Assembly (NCBI GenBank): GCA_009379825.1
Contig: WHTA01000006.1
Location: 1 to 64,000, forward strand
From: Streptosporangiales bacterium
GTDB lineage: Bacteria; Actinomycetota; Actinomycetes; Streptosporangiales; WHST01
DNA: 64,000 nucleotides
Direction of reading: 5' to 3'
Of the stretch, positions 27,319 through 35,394 are shown in pieces (the first letter of the stretch is position 1; the number at the start of each line of letters is the position of its first letter). Under the pieces are notes generated by a model, which worked only from the letters and a program-made list of their open reading frames with translations, was not told the DNA's origin and did not search any database. The translations under genes and the position numbers were made by a program.

Positions 27319-27974
27319 GTCGCCTCGTCTCGGCGGCCCGCCTGCTCGTAGCGGTCGAGGCCGGCACGGATGCGGTCGGCGAACTCGTCGCCGACGATGC
27401 GGTCGGTGGTGAGGAACAGCTGGGCGCGGCCGAGGCGGACGGCCGTCTGCGGGTCGTCCGCGTCCAGGTCGAGCGCGCGCAGCACCTGTCCGAACAGCAG
27501 CGAGAGACCGAGGAGCATGGCGCTGTGCACCACGGCCGTAGTGCGGGTCTCCTCGGTCGGCGGCAGGGCCGGACCGAGCTCGCCGCCGCCGGTGAAGGTC
27601 TCGTACGTCATGTCGACGCACGCGTCGAAGTAGGTGCTCGCGGCCGGCGCGTCGGTGGCGAGCGCCATCGCCACGTACCTGGTGACGGCCACGGACGCCT
27701 CGTGCGCGTACCCGATGAACGCGGGGTCCAGGAGCGCACCCGTGGTGGCCGCCTCTGCCTTCGCCTCGCGGATGAGCGTAAACACGTACCCGTCGCACTC
27801 GTCGCGCAGCGCCTGCTTGGACGGGAAGTGGTGCTGCACGAGGCCGGGCGAGACCCCGGCGTCCTTGGCGATGCCCCGCACCGTCGCGCCCTTGAAACCG
27901 TGCACGGCGAACTGCCGCGGGTAACGAAATGTGCATCGGGTAGCCCACAGACGGGGATCACGACATACGCTCAA
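27315..27974 (-). CDS. TetR family regulator with abnormal N-terminus
   Basis: TetR-type regulator, 219 residues if started at TTG 27974. The helix-turn-helix (GFKGATVRGIAKDAGVSPGLVQHHFPSKQAL) and ligand domain are intact. The first helix, normally an RxxILDAAxxLFA pattern, is replaced by SVCRDPRLWATRCTFRYPRQFA, with no good start codon or ribosome site. Either the 5' end was cut and rejoined, or an upstream indel hides the true start. It is coupled to the methyltransferase downstream and probably regulates it. Confidence 0.7.
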   Translation of the reverse strand: MSVCRDPRLWATRCTFRYPRQFAVHGFKGATVRGIAKDAGVSPGLVQHHFPSKQALRDECDGYVFTLIREAKAEAATTGALLDPAFIGYAHEASVAVTRYVAMALATDAPAASTYFDACVDMTYETFTGGGELGPALPPTEETRTTAVVHSAMLLGLSLLFGQVLRALDLDADDPQTAVRLGRAQLFLTTDRIVGDEFADRIRAGLDRYEQAGRRDEAT

Positions 27975-28047
27975 GGCACCCGCCCGTCGGGCTGCGCTCC
28001 CCCCTGCTCGGCCCGGCGGGACGGGCCCGCGCCAGGGTTTTCCGGCG

Positions 28048-28350
28048 TCAGCCGAGGGCGCGCAGCGCCGCGGCGGCGGCCATACCGGCCACGACGGCCA
28101 GCGGCAGCGGAGCACGCAGGTACCAGGCACCGCCAGCGGCGGCCAGACCGACGAGCATCGCCGGGTCGAAGTCGGACCAGTGTGGGCCGGCCACCTGGAC
28201 GAGCACCAGGGCGGCGAGCAGGGCGGGCGCCATCAGTCCGATCACCGAAGTGGCGCGGTCGGGCAGCAGGCGCTGACCCAGCGCGACCGGCCCCACGGCC
28301 TTCGACAACATGGTCACCAGGGCGACGCCTGCGATGGTCGACCAGATCAT
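28048..28350 (-). CDS. azlD: AzlD-type branched-chain amino acid exporter subunit
   Basis: 100-residue membrane protein of the AzlD family. It has about four hydrophobic helices and the family opening IWSTIAGVALVTMLSKAVG. Together with AzlC it forms an inner-membrane exporter linked to branched-chain amino acids or toxic analogues. ATG 28350 overlaps the azlC stop (ATGA). Confidence 0.88.
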   Translation of the reverse strand: MIWSTIAGVALVTMLSKAVGPVALGQRLLPDRATSVIGLMAPALLAALVLVQVAGPHWSDFDPAMLVGLAAAGGAWYLRAPLPLAVVAGMAAAAALRALG

Positions 28351-29069
28351 GCTGGATCTGCCTCCACTTTCCGGGGAACGAGTCCGATCAACGCGACGAG
28401 CAACGGCACGATGAGCGCGATGCCCGGCGGTGCGACGAAGAGCAGCCCGCCGGCGCAGCCGGCTGCGAGCACGGCGACCACGGGACCGCGCGGCGCCTTG
28501 CGTACCTCGTCGAACAGCAGCACGAGGAAGAACGCGGGGAAGGCGACGTCCAGGCCGATGGTCTCCACCAGGTCGGGGTCGGGCGCGACGAGCACGCCGA
28601 CGACGGTGCCGGCGATCCACGCCAGCCACTGCGGGATGGTGGCGCCGATCATCAGCTCGCGGTCGAAGCGGCCGTTGCCGAGGTGGGCGGCGGCCCAGGA
28701 GGCGTCCACGATGCCCTGCGCCTCGAGCGCCTTCCGCAGCCGGCCACCGTGCAGGGTGGAGCCGACGGCGATCCCCAGCGGGACGAAGCGGGCGGTGATC
28801 GACGCGGCCGCGGCGACCGCGATCACCACACCGCTGCCGCTGGTCAGCGCGGTCAGCGCCGCCGACTGCGCGGAGCCGGAGAAGGTCAGCATGGAGAACG
28901 TGATGATCTGCGCCGGGCTCCAGGCGTGGCTCAGCGCCGTCGCGCCGAACGCCACGGCCAACAGGAACCCGGCCGCACCGAAACCGACGCCCATCCGCAC
29001 GCCCGCGCGCAGGCCGCGCGGCGGCGTACTCGACGGACCGGACGGGGTGTCTTCTCGGGCCTGTGACAT
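28347..29069 (-). CDS. azlC: AzlC-type branched-chain amino acid exporter subunit
   Basis: 240-residue integral membrane protein with a cytoplasmic N-terminus and 6-8 hydrophobic segments. AzlC signatures are GFLLAVAFGATALSHAW, FSGSAQSAALTALTSG and RFVPLGIAVGS. It is the large subunit of the AzlCD exporter. The start MSQAREDTP at 29069 is chosen over one seven codons upstream, leaving a 56-bp divergent control region shared with the CGNR gene. Confidence 0.9.
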   Translation of the reverse strand: MSQAREDTPSGPSSTPPRGLRAGVRMGVGFGAAGFLLAVAFGATALSHAWSPAQIITFSMLTFSGSAQSAALTALTSGSGVVIAVAAAASITARFVPLGIAVGSTLHGGRLRKALEAQGIVDASWAAAHLGNGRFDRELMIGATIPQWLAWIAGTVVGVLVAPDPDLVETIGLDVAFPAFFLVLLFDEVRKAPRGPVVAVLAAGCAGGLLFVAPPGIALIVPLLVALIGLVPRKVEADPA

Positions 29070-29078
29070 CCCGTCGAT

Positions 29079-29110
29079 CCTAACACTCAAAGAGCCAATA
29101 GCATGTTAGG
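29079..29110. promoter_or_regulatory. inverted repeat between azlC and CGNR gene
   Basis: CCTAACA (29079-29085) and TGTTAGG (29104-29110) form a perfect 7+7 dyad with an 18-base centre. It occupies most of the gap between the divergent azlC and CGNR genes. The CGNR protein is the obvious candidate binder, repressing both directions. Confidence 0.55.
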
Positions 29111-29125
29111 TTTACCTACGCGACG

Positions 29126-29731
29126 ATGCCGGTGGTGACGGTGAAGGAACACGAGTTCGAGCTGGTCGGCGGGCATCCGGTGCTCGACCTGACGAATACG
29201 GTCTCCTGGCGACCGGTACCCGCGAAGACCGTGGACCGGCTGGCGGACTTCCCTGCGGCGCTGCGGTGGGCGACGGCCGCCGGCGTGCTGGACGCCGCCG
29301 CCGGCCGGCGGCTCGCCGCGGCCGACCCGGCCGACGCCGCGCGCGCTCTCGCCCGGCTGACCGGGCTGCGCGACCGCCTCTACGCCGTTCTCGCTGCCGT
29401 GCCCACGCAGCGCACCCCCGACCTCGACACGCTGACCGCGTTGCACAACGACCTGAGCCACGCGATCGGCCGCGCCGAGCCGGCAGCGGAGTTGCCGCTG
29501 CGCTGGACGGTCGACGCACGACAACCGGCCGACCTGGTGGACCTGATGGCGTTGCAGGCGGACGAGCTGCTGCGCTCGACGGAGCTGGACCGACTCGGGC
29601 AGTGCGCCGACGACGGCTGCGGCTGGCTGTTCCTCGACCGCACCAGGAGCCGTACCCGCCGCTGGTGCAGCTCGGCGGACTGCGGCAACCGGGAGCGCGC
29701 GCGGCGGCACTACGCACGCAAGCAGCCCTGA
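29126..29731 (+). CDS. CGNR zinc finger (ABATE domain) regulator
   Basis: 201-residue putative regulator. The N-terminal ABATE domain starts FELVGGHPVLDLTNTVSWR. The C-terminal CGNR finger carries four cysteines (CADDGCGW ... RWCSSADCGNRERARRHY), thought to bind zinc and DNA. It lies divergent to azlCD with a strong inverted repeat between them, suggesting local control of the exporter. The family is poorly characterised. Confidence 0.9.
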   Translation: MPVVTVKEHEFELVGGHPVLDLTNTVSWRPVPAKTVDRLADFPAALRWATAAGVLDAAAGRRLAAADPADAARALARLTGLRDRLYAVLAAVPTQRTPDLDTLTALHNDLSHAIGRAEPAAELPLRWTVDARQPADLVDLMALQADELLRSTELDRLGQCADDGCGWLFLDRTRSRTRRWCSSADCGNRERARRHYARKQP

Positions 29732-29741
29732 CCGACGCCGG

Positions 29742-29914
29742 CTACCCCGCCGCGTGCCGGTACGACTCCTGGACGAGGTGCCACAGGTCTCGAGCTCGAC
29801 GTCGTCCCCCTTCCGGCAGGAAGACCGCACGCGCGTGCGACACCGAGACGAGCGTGGGCGCCATGTACACGTACGGCAGCGCGCGCATCCGCTGCCAGAG
29901 CTTTCGGGAGCAAT
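29742..29914 (-). pseudogene. C-terminal fragment of an unrecognised gene
   Basis: Minus-strand translation gives a protein-like run (LWQRMRALPYVYMAPTLVSV ... DLWHLVQESYRHAAG) ending at TAG 29742. There is no start, ribosome site or N-terminal domain. Upstream it collides with the MarR pseudogene. It reads as the tail of a deleted gene; family not recognised. Confidence 0.3.
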
Positions 29915-30224
29915 GGCAGGTCGAACGCCCTGACGTCGACACCCGCCCGATGGAGGTGGTCGGGCGCATCTCCCGGGCGTCGCGGCTGCTCTAACGCGGC
30001 ACCCGCGAGCACTTCGCCGCGCACGACCTGCAGCCGTCGCGGAGTACGACGTGCTCGCCTCGCTACGCCGGGCAGGCCCGCCCTACCGGCTCACCGCCGG
30101 CCAGCTCGTGGCGACCCACCTGGAGAACGAGGACCGGCTGCTTGCCGGCCTCGCTCCCCGGGAGCAGGAACAGCTCACCCGGCTGCTGCGCAAACTCCTG
30201 GTCGGGCTCGGCGACCAGGGCTAG
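29908..30224 (+). pseudogene. MarR family regulator pseudogene
   Basis: Pieces of a MarR regulator are visible: QWQVERPDVDTRPMEVVGRI, then an in-frame TAA at 29994. After the stop comes RGTREHFAAHDLQPS, a 1-base shift, then EYDVLASLRRAGPPYRLTAGQLVAT, joined directly to HLENEDRLLAGLAPREQEQL. The last piece is the MarR C-terminal helix. About 50-60 codons, including the recognition helix and wing, are missing. Stop, frameshift and deletion together show real decay, not a sequencing slip. Confidence 0.8.
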
Positions 30225-30240
30225 CAGGCTGCCGGCGGGG

Positions 30241-31083
30241 TCAGTTGGTCTGGCGCGCGAGCCAGCGGTGCAGGGCGCTCGTCAGGGCCACCGGCGCGTC
30301 CAGCTGGATCAGGTGGCCGGCGGCTTCGATCAGCTCGAGCTCCGCCCCGGGGATCGTCTCGGCGAGGCGGTGTGCGCGGTCCACGGGGATCCAGGTGTCC
30401 TCGGTGCCCCAGAGCACGCACACCGGCAGGTCGAGCGAGCCGTACCGCGGCTGGACGTCGTCGGTGTACCGCTGGTCGGCCGCCGCGATCTGCCGGTAGA
30501 ACGCCGCCTGCCCCTCCGCCCCCAGCCACGGTTGCACCAGCTCGTCCAGCTGGTCGTCGGTGAGGCCGCGGTGGCTCGCGCCCGCGATGTACGCACGTAC
30601 GGCCGGTTCGTGGATCGCTGCGGGCAGCGCGGTGAAGACGTCCGCGTTCTCCTTCACCAGCCGGAAGTAGTCCGAACCCCAGGGCGCGAGAGCGACCACG
30701 TCGACGAGGGCCAGCGACGCGTACTCGGCGGAGTGCAGCAGGTGGGCGCGCAGCGTCACGGCGCCGCCGTAGTCGTGCGCGACGACGTGCGGCCGGTCCA
30801 GCTCCCAGTGCTCGAGCAGTGCGGCGAACAGCTCGCCTTGTACGTCCAGCGACACGGGGTGCCCGGCGTCCTTCGACGATGTGCCGTAACCGGGCATGTC
30901 CCACAGGTAGACGGTGTACTCGCGGCTGAGCGCCTCGGCGTACGGCCGCCACAGCACCGACGACCAGGGCGTGCCGTGGCACATCACCACGGGCTCACCA
31001 CTGCCCTGTCGACCCCACCGCACCCGCCGTCCGCGCCAGCCGAACTCTTCGCGCAACTCCATGCCGGGGATCGTGCCAGACAT
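30241..31083 (-). CDS. alpha/beta hydrolase, haloalkane dehalogenase/epoxide hydrolase-like
   Basis: 280-residue alpha/beta-hydrolase fold enzyme. The oxyanion motif is CHGTPWSSVLW, and the nucleophile elbow is AHDYGG. The nucleophile is therefore Asp, as in haloalkane dehalogenases and epoxide hydrolases, not Ser. A later acid (GTEDTWIP) and His (EAAGHLIQLD) complete the triad. Substrate unknown; cytosolic. ATG 31083 is preferred; the open frame upstream has no family features. Neighbouring genes are decayed, so no pathway can be read. Confidence 0.85.
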   Translation of the reverse strand: MSGTIPGMELREEFGWRGRRVRWGRQGSGEPVVMCHGTPWSSVLWRPYAEALSREYTVYLWDMPGYGTSSKDAGHPVSLDVQGELFAALLEHWELDRPHVVAHDYGGAVTLRAHLLHSAEYASLALVDVVALAPWGSDYFRLVKENADVFTALPAAIHEPAVRAYIAGASHRGLTDDQLDELVQPWLGAEGQAAFYRQIAAADQRYTDDVQPRYGSLDLPVCVLWGTEDTWIPVDRAHRLAETIPGAELELIEAAGHLIQLDAPVALTSALHRWLARQTN

Positions 31084-31214
31084 CGCAACCACTTTTCGGT
31101 GGACGTCACCCACCACACCCGCGGACACATCACCACCACAGAACGGGACCTGACCACCGTGTGCCCGCTCACCCGCCCTGCCAAGGTCGAACCGACCACA
31201 GGCGAGGAGCTGCC

Positions 31215-31707
31215 ATGACCACCGCGACGAGCACCACCCCGACCACCCGGGCACCCAACCAAGGCAGCCGACGCCGGCAGTGATGGCTGGTCGCTCTCGG
31301 GGTCGCCTGCCTCGCCAAGGTCGTGCTCTCGCTGCCCGCCTACCTGCCGCCGGACATGCAGCCCAGCCGGATCGAACCGCGCAGCGAGTTCCACCTCGCC
31401 GTGCTTGCGGCGCACGTGTTCACCGCGTCGGTCGCGACGCTCACCGGCCCGCTGCAGTTCTGGCCGTGGCTGCGCAGCCGGTACCCGACCGTGCACCGGT
31501 GGAGCGGCGAGCGTGATCACCACCCGGCTGCTGATACCGCCACTCATGCTGGCCGCGGTGCCGCAGATGGACACGATGTACGCGGGCGACGCCGCGGCGG
31601 CGCTGCTGCACGACGTGGCGAGCGGTAGCACGTGGCTGGCGTTGTTCGTGCACGTGCTTTTCGCCGAATGGTACGTGCTGCGGCGCCGCGCTACTTCGCG
31701 TCCTTGA
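31215..31707 (+). pseudogene. DUF2306 membrane protein pseudogene
   Basis: ATG 31215 has GAGGAG upstream, but TGA at 31281 stops the frame after 22 codons. The same frame then continues with clear membrane-protein sequence (WLVALGVACLAKVVLSLPAY, FHLAVLAAHVFTASVATLTG, QFWPWLRSRYPTVHRWSG) typical of DUF2306. After HRWSG it jumps phase to a C-terminal piece (LIPPLMLAAVPQMDTMYAG, LALFVHVLFAEWYVLRR), with the middle helices missing. Two independent lesions indicate a dead gene. 31708-31965 holds nothing recognisable. Confidence 0.75.
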
Positions 31708-31965
31708 ACAGGGAGTGCGACATCATCCGGCTCGCCGCGACGGCGGTGGACCTGATCAGCGACTTGAAGACCGGCGCCGGCACCGTCGTCATGGCCGGCG
31801 GGCGGGACGGCTGCGACTCGGCCCCGGCGGGCGCGCTCGCGGCTTCGTTCGGCTGCACGCACAGTCCTCTCTCTCGCTGTCCGCCCCTGGACGGCGCTGC
31901 CGGCAACCCGGTTCCCGTACGCCGGTATCCAGTTGGTGCCGGTATCTCCCATACACTGACCAGCG

Positions 31966-32262
31966 ATGATTTTCAAGGCGGTGGGCGACAGGCGCCCCTA
32001 CCCCGACCACGGCTACAGCCATCGGCAGTGGGCCGAGATACCGCCACGCCAGATTCGCCTCGATCAGCTGATCACCACGAAGAACAACCTCGACCTGGGC
32101 CAGCTGCTCGCCGACGACTCCACCTTCTACGGTGACCTGTTCGCGCACGTCGTGGAGTGGCAGGGCGAGCTCTACCTGGAGGACGGACTGCATCGGGCCC
32201 TGCGCAGCGCGTTGCATCAGCGCAACGTGCTGCACGCCAGGGTGCTGGTCCTGGAGAGCTGA
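31966..32262 (+). CDS. conserved actinobacterial small protein, ParB/Srx-like motif
   Basis: 98-residue cytosolic protein that opens MIFKAVGDRRPYPDHGYS and ends in WQGELYLEDGLHRALRSAL. The latter resembles the DGxHRxxAA motif of ParB/sulfiredoxin-like folds, but it is shorter. Proteins of this shape are common beside LytR or stress genes in actinomycetes and have no assigned function. It is likely a single-gene unit, 112 nt before the VWA lipoprotein. Confidence 0.75.
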   Translation: MIFKAVGDRRPYPDHGYSHRQWAEIPPRQIRLDQLITTKNNLDLGQLLADDSTFYGDLFAHVVEWQGELYLEDGLHRALRSALHQRNVLHARVLVLES

Positions 32263-32374
32263 CCGGCCCGAGCCGGCCAGGTAGCGAGCCGGTCACAATC
32301 CGGGCGTCCTGGAGCCAACCACGCACCTTGCTCGTCTCCTACAGTGTTGTCGAGTGCCAACGAGGAGTCTTCAC

Positions 32375-33637
32375 GTGCCCGTACTGCCGCCTGGATCGCA
32401 CCGCCGCGCATCGCTCGTTCCCGTGACGTTCGTGCTGCTGGCCAGCCTGTTGCTCGGCGCCTGCGGCACCGGCGAGCCCGTGACGAAACCGACCGAGCCG
32501 ACGAAGTCGAAGTCCTCGAAGCCGACCAAGAAGGCCACGACGAAAGCCGACGAGCTCGACGACCTGTTCGCCGACTCGGACAGTGACGGCATCCCCGACC
32601 GCGTGCAGCAGGAGATGGGCGAGGACCCGGCCGGCGACAAGTGCGCCTCCCAGGTCTGCAAGGCCGAGGAGAAGGCCAGAGCCACCAACATGGCGAAGAT
32701 CGTGCGGGGCACGAGCACGATGATCATCCTGGACAGCTCGGGCTCCATGGTCAGCAAGACAAAGGACGGCACCACGCGGATGGCCGCGGCCAAGAAGGCC
32801 ATCCGTAACTACGTCGACAACGCGCCGCAGTCCACCGAACGGCTCGGCCTCATGGTGTTCGGGCACGAGGGCAGCAACCAGCGGTCCGACCGGCGGATGA
32901 GCTGCCGCGGCATCGACACGCTGGAGTCGGTCGGCAGCCTGACGAAGGACAACGTCGGCGGCACGCTCAACCAGTTCGAGCCGACCGGGTGGACCCCGCT
33001 CGGCGCGTCGATCCGGGCCGCGACGAAGGGGTTCGCGAGCGAGCGCAACCGGGTCAACAAGATCGTCGTGGTCAGCGACGGCATCGACGAGTGCGGCGGC
33101 AACCCGCAGGCCGAGGCCCGCAAGCTCCGCCGCTCCGGGTTCAACGTCGAGATCGACGTCGTCGGCATCGGGGTGAAGGGCGGCGGCAACCCGACCGGCA
33201 AGCAGCTGGGCGGGGTCGCGCACGCCACCGGCGGCACGTACACCCCGGTGAGCGACACCGCCGGGCTGGAGTCGTACTTCAACGGCCGGCTGGGCGACTG
33301 GGTGGCCACCGCGCAGCTCAGCGAGTGCGTCGCGAAGCAGTTCATGGACTACGCCAGCTGCCAGGCGGTGCGGTGGCAGAAGGCCAAGTCGAGGCTCGAC
33401 GCCGAGGTGAAGCGGCTGCGCTCGGCCGGCAAGGACACCGAGGCCGACCAGCTGCAGCGGCAGATGAACCAGACCGCGAACTACTACCTGAAGACGCTGA
33501 CCAGCAGGGGTCTCGGCGCCGCGAAGAACTTCACGCCGAACTCGGCCGAGGTCAAGCAGATCATGAGCTATCTGGAGAAGACGGAGAACGGGCGGGCCGT
33601 GCTGAAGGCCAACAACGTGCCCTGCTCGGCCGACTGA
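32375..33637 (+). CDS. von Willebrand factor A domain lipoprotein
   Basis: 420-residue exported lipoprotein. The signal peptide ends at lipobox LLLGAC, followed by a Lys/Thr/Pro-rich linker. A calcium-loop-like segment (DSDSDGIPD, thrombospondin type-3-like) comes next. Then comes a VWA domain with MIDAS residues DSSGS, a Thr in FEPTGWTPLG, and a later Asp in VVVSDGIDEC. The C-terminal 110 residues form a helical region with paired cysteines. Likely a cell-surface adhesion or complex-assembly protein. GTG 32375 has AGGAG seven bases upstream; an in-frame GTG at 32354 is less likely. Confidence 0.87.
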   Translation: MPVLPPGSHRRASLVPVTFVLLASLLLGACGTGEPVTKPTEPTKSKSSKPTKKATTKADELDDLFADSDSDGIPDRVQQEMGEDPAGDKCASQVCKAEEKARATNMAKIVRGTSTMIILDSSGSMVSKTKDGTTRMAAAKKAIRNYVDNAPQSTERLGLMVFGHEGSNQRSDRRMSCRGIDTLESVGSLTKDNVGGTLNQFEPTGWTPLGASIRAATKGFASERNRVNKIVVVSDGIDECGGNPQAEARKLRRSGFNVEIDVVGIGVKGGGNPTGKQLGGVAHATGGTYTPVSDTAGLESYFNGRLGDWVATAQLSECVAKQFMDYASCQAVRWQKAKSRLDAEVKRLRSAGKDTEADQLQRQMNQTANYYLKTLTSRGLGAAKNFTPNSAEVKQIMSYLEKTENGRAVLKANNVPCSAD

Positions 33638-33704
33638 ACCGACCGCGCGCGGCTACCGGAAACCTGCGCGCACCGGCCTACTGGTCTCAGGTAGGCTGCC
33701 GCAC

Positions 33705-33789
33705 GGTGGCGTGTCCGAGCGGCCGAAGGAGCACGCCTCGAAAGCGTGTGAGGGTCCGCCCTCCGTGGGTTCAAATCCCACCGCCACCG
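33705..33789 (+). tRNA. tRNA-Ser (CGA anticodon)
   Basis: 85-nt class II tRNA. The acceptor is GGTGGCG/CGCCACC, the anticodon stem CACGC/GCGTG has loop CTCGAAA (anticodon CGA), and there is a long variable arm with GGGTCCGCCC. The T loop is TTCAAAT and the discriminator is G. A TAGGCT hexamer at 33692-33697 is a likely -10. A strong hairpin follows ten bases downstream. Confidence 0.95.
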
Positions 33790-33798
33790 CCATGGCGG

Positions 33799-33853
33799 TC
33801 GCCCGCGTCTCCGCTGGTCGAAGACCTCACGGTCTCCCCGGAGACGCGGGCGA
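33799..33853. terminator. 15-bp hairpin between tRNA-Ser(CGA) and tadA
   Basis: Arms 33799-33813 and 33839-33853 are perfectly complementary (TCGCCCGCGTCTCCG). The loop contains a nested GACC-TCAC-GGTC stem. It lies between convergent transcription units, so it can terminate the tRNA and tadA. Confidence 0.7.
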
Positions 33854-33873
33854 TCTCGATGTAAGAGGCCCCG

Positions 33874-34365
33874 TCAGCGCCGGTCGGCGAAGAAGTCGCG
33901 TAGTCGCCGGCCGCACTCGTCGGCGAGCACGCCGCCGAGCACCTCGGGCCGGTGGTTCAGCCGCGGGTCCCTGATCACGTCCCACAGCGAGCCGGCCGCG
34001 CCGGCCTTCGGGTCGACGGCGCCGTACACGACGGTGGCGATCCGGGCGAGCACCGTGGCGCCCGCACACATGGTGCACGGCTCCAGCGTGACCACGAGCA
34101 CGCAGCCGTCCAGCCGCCAGCTGCCGGCCCGGGCGCTGGCGGCGCGCAACGCCATCAGCTCGGCGTGTGCGGTCGGGTCCTGGTCGGCCTCCCTGGCGTT
34201 ACGGCCGGTGGCGAGCAGCTCCCCCTCGGCGGCGTACACGGCCGCCCCGACCGGCACCTCGCCGGCGGCGGCCGCCCGGTCCGCCTCGGCCAACGCGGCG
34301 CGCATGCCGGGCTCGTACTCCTCCACCCGCGCCGGCGGCGGGCTCGGCGGCAGCTGCGGTGTCAT
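33874..34365 (-). CDS. tadA: tRNA(adenine-34) deaminase
   Basis: 163-residue zinc deaminase that converts wobble adenosine to inosine in tRNA-Arg(ACG). Catalytic motifs are complete: HAE (Glu is the proton shuttle) and PCTMCAG (zinc cysteines), with the family stretch [23 protein letters not shown] 34365 is chosen; a longer frame reaches into the divergent upp control region. It lies 55 bp from upp, head to head, a common actinobacterial pair. Confidence 0.94.
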   Translation of the reverse strand: MTPQLPPSPPPARVEEYEPGMRAALAEADRAAAAGEVPVGAAVYAAEGELLATGRNAREADQDPTAHAELMALRAASARAGSWRLDGCVLVVTLEPCTMCAGATVLARIATVVYGAVDPKAGAAGSLWDVIRDPRLNHRPEVLGGVLADECGRRLRDFFADRR

Positions 34366-34420
34366 GACGCACAGTCTTGCCGGACCGGCCGCGGCATGCG
34401 AAACCGGTACGGTGACCGCC

Positions 34421-35056
34421 ATGCGCACGCACGTCGTAGATCACCCGCTCGTCGCCCACAAGCTCACCGCGTTGCGCGACGAGACCACGGAGACGCCGGC
34501 CTTCCGCCGCCTCACCGACGAACTCGTCACGCTGCTCGCCTACGAGGCGACCAGGGACGTACGCACCGAGCAGACCGAGATCGTCACCCCAGTGGCGCCG
34601 ACCACGGGACAGCGGGTGTGCCGGCCGTCGCCGCTCGTGGTGCCCGTGCTCCGTGCCGGCGCGGGCATGCTGGACGGGATGATCCGGCTGCTGCCGATGG
34701 CCAAGGTCGGCTTCCTCGGCATGATCAGGGACGAGCAGACGCTCACCGCGTCCACGTACGCGCAGCGGCTGCCGGACCGGATCGACGGCAAGCAGTGCTA
34801 CGTGCTCGACCCGATGCTCGCGACCGGCGGCACGCTCGCCGCCACCTGCCAGCTGCTGCTCGAGCGGGGCGCGAGCCAGATCACCTGCGTCTGCCTGCTG
34901 GCCGCGCCCGAGGGGCTCGCCCGGATGGCCGACGACCTCGGCGACGCGGACGTCGCCGTGGTCACCGCCGCGGTGGACGAGCGGTTGAACGAGCACGGCT
35001 TCATCGTGCCCGGGCTGGGTGACGCGGGCGATCGGCTCTACGGCGCGGTACGGTAG
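34421..35056 (+). CDS. upp: uracil phosphoribosyltransferase
   Basis: 211-residue UMP salvage enzyme. It has the family start [18 protein letters not shown], the PRPP loop [18 protein letters not shown] and the uracil-binding C-terminal region [11 protein letters not shown]. It transfers uracil to PRPP. TACGGT ends only seven bases before ATG 34421, so transcripts may be leaderless; no Shine-Dalgarno sequence is seen. Confidence 0.96.
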   Translation: MRTHVVDHPLVAHKLTALRDETTETPAFRRLTDELVTLLAYEATRDVRTEQTEIVTPVAPTTGQRVCRPSPLVVPVLRAGAGMLDGMIRLLPMAKVGFLGMIRDEQTLTASTYAQRLPDRIDGKQCYVLDPMLATGGTLAATCQLLLERGASQITCVCLLAAPEGLARMADDLGDADVAVVTAAVDERLNEHGFIVPGLGDAGDRLYGAVR

Positions 35057-35238
35057 AGCGCCGCACGCCGTGGTGCGGCGTAGTGCGGATCCCCCCGCGC
35101 CCGAGCGGAACAAGTTAGAGTGCACCGGGTGCGGCAGGGAGATTCCCGAAGTCATAGGTGCCGGACATAGAGTTGCTGTAGTGTGTCATTTACCCGGAGT
35201 CACCAGGCAGGGCCGCTGGAGGAGGTGCCCCCAAGACC

Positions 35239-35394
35239 ATGCCTAAAAAGATTGCCATCTGGGCGCTCATAGCCTTCCTCGTCTTCTACCTGGTCACGCA
35301 GCCGACGCAGGCCGCGGGAATCGTCAGCGGTATCGCCGGTGGCATCGCCGGCGGGTTCGAAGGCGTCGGCAGATTCCTGAGTAGCCTCGGATGA
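35239..35394 (+). CDS. 51-residue single-span membrane peptide
   Basis: Short gene with a clear pattern. Basic MPKKIA is followed by a membrane span (IWALIAFLVFYLVTQP), then a Gly/Ala-rich amphipathic tail ending FLSSLG. A GGAGGAGGTG ribosome site lies about 10 bases before ATG. Its TGA overlaps the ATG of the PH-domain gene (ATGA), showing coupled translation. Small proteins of this form precede PH-domain membrane proteins in many actinomycetes. Function unknown; a partner or regulator of the PH protein is likely. Confidence 0.75.
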   Translation: MPKKIAIWALIAFLVFYLVTQPTQAAGIVSGIAGGIAGGFEGVGRFLSSLG

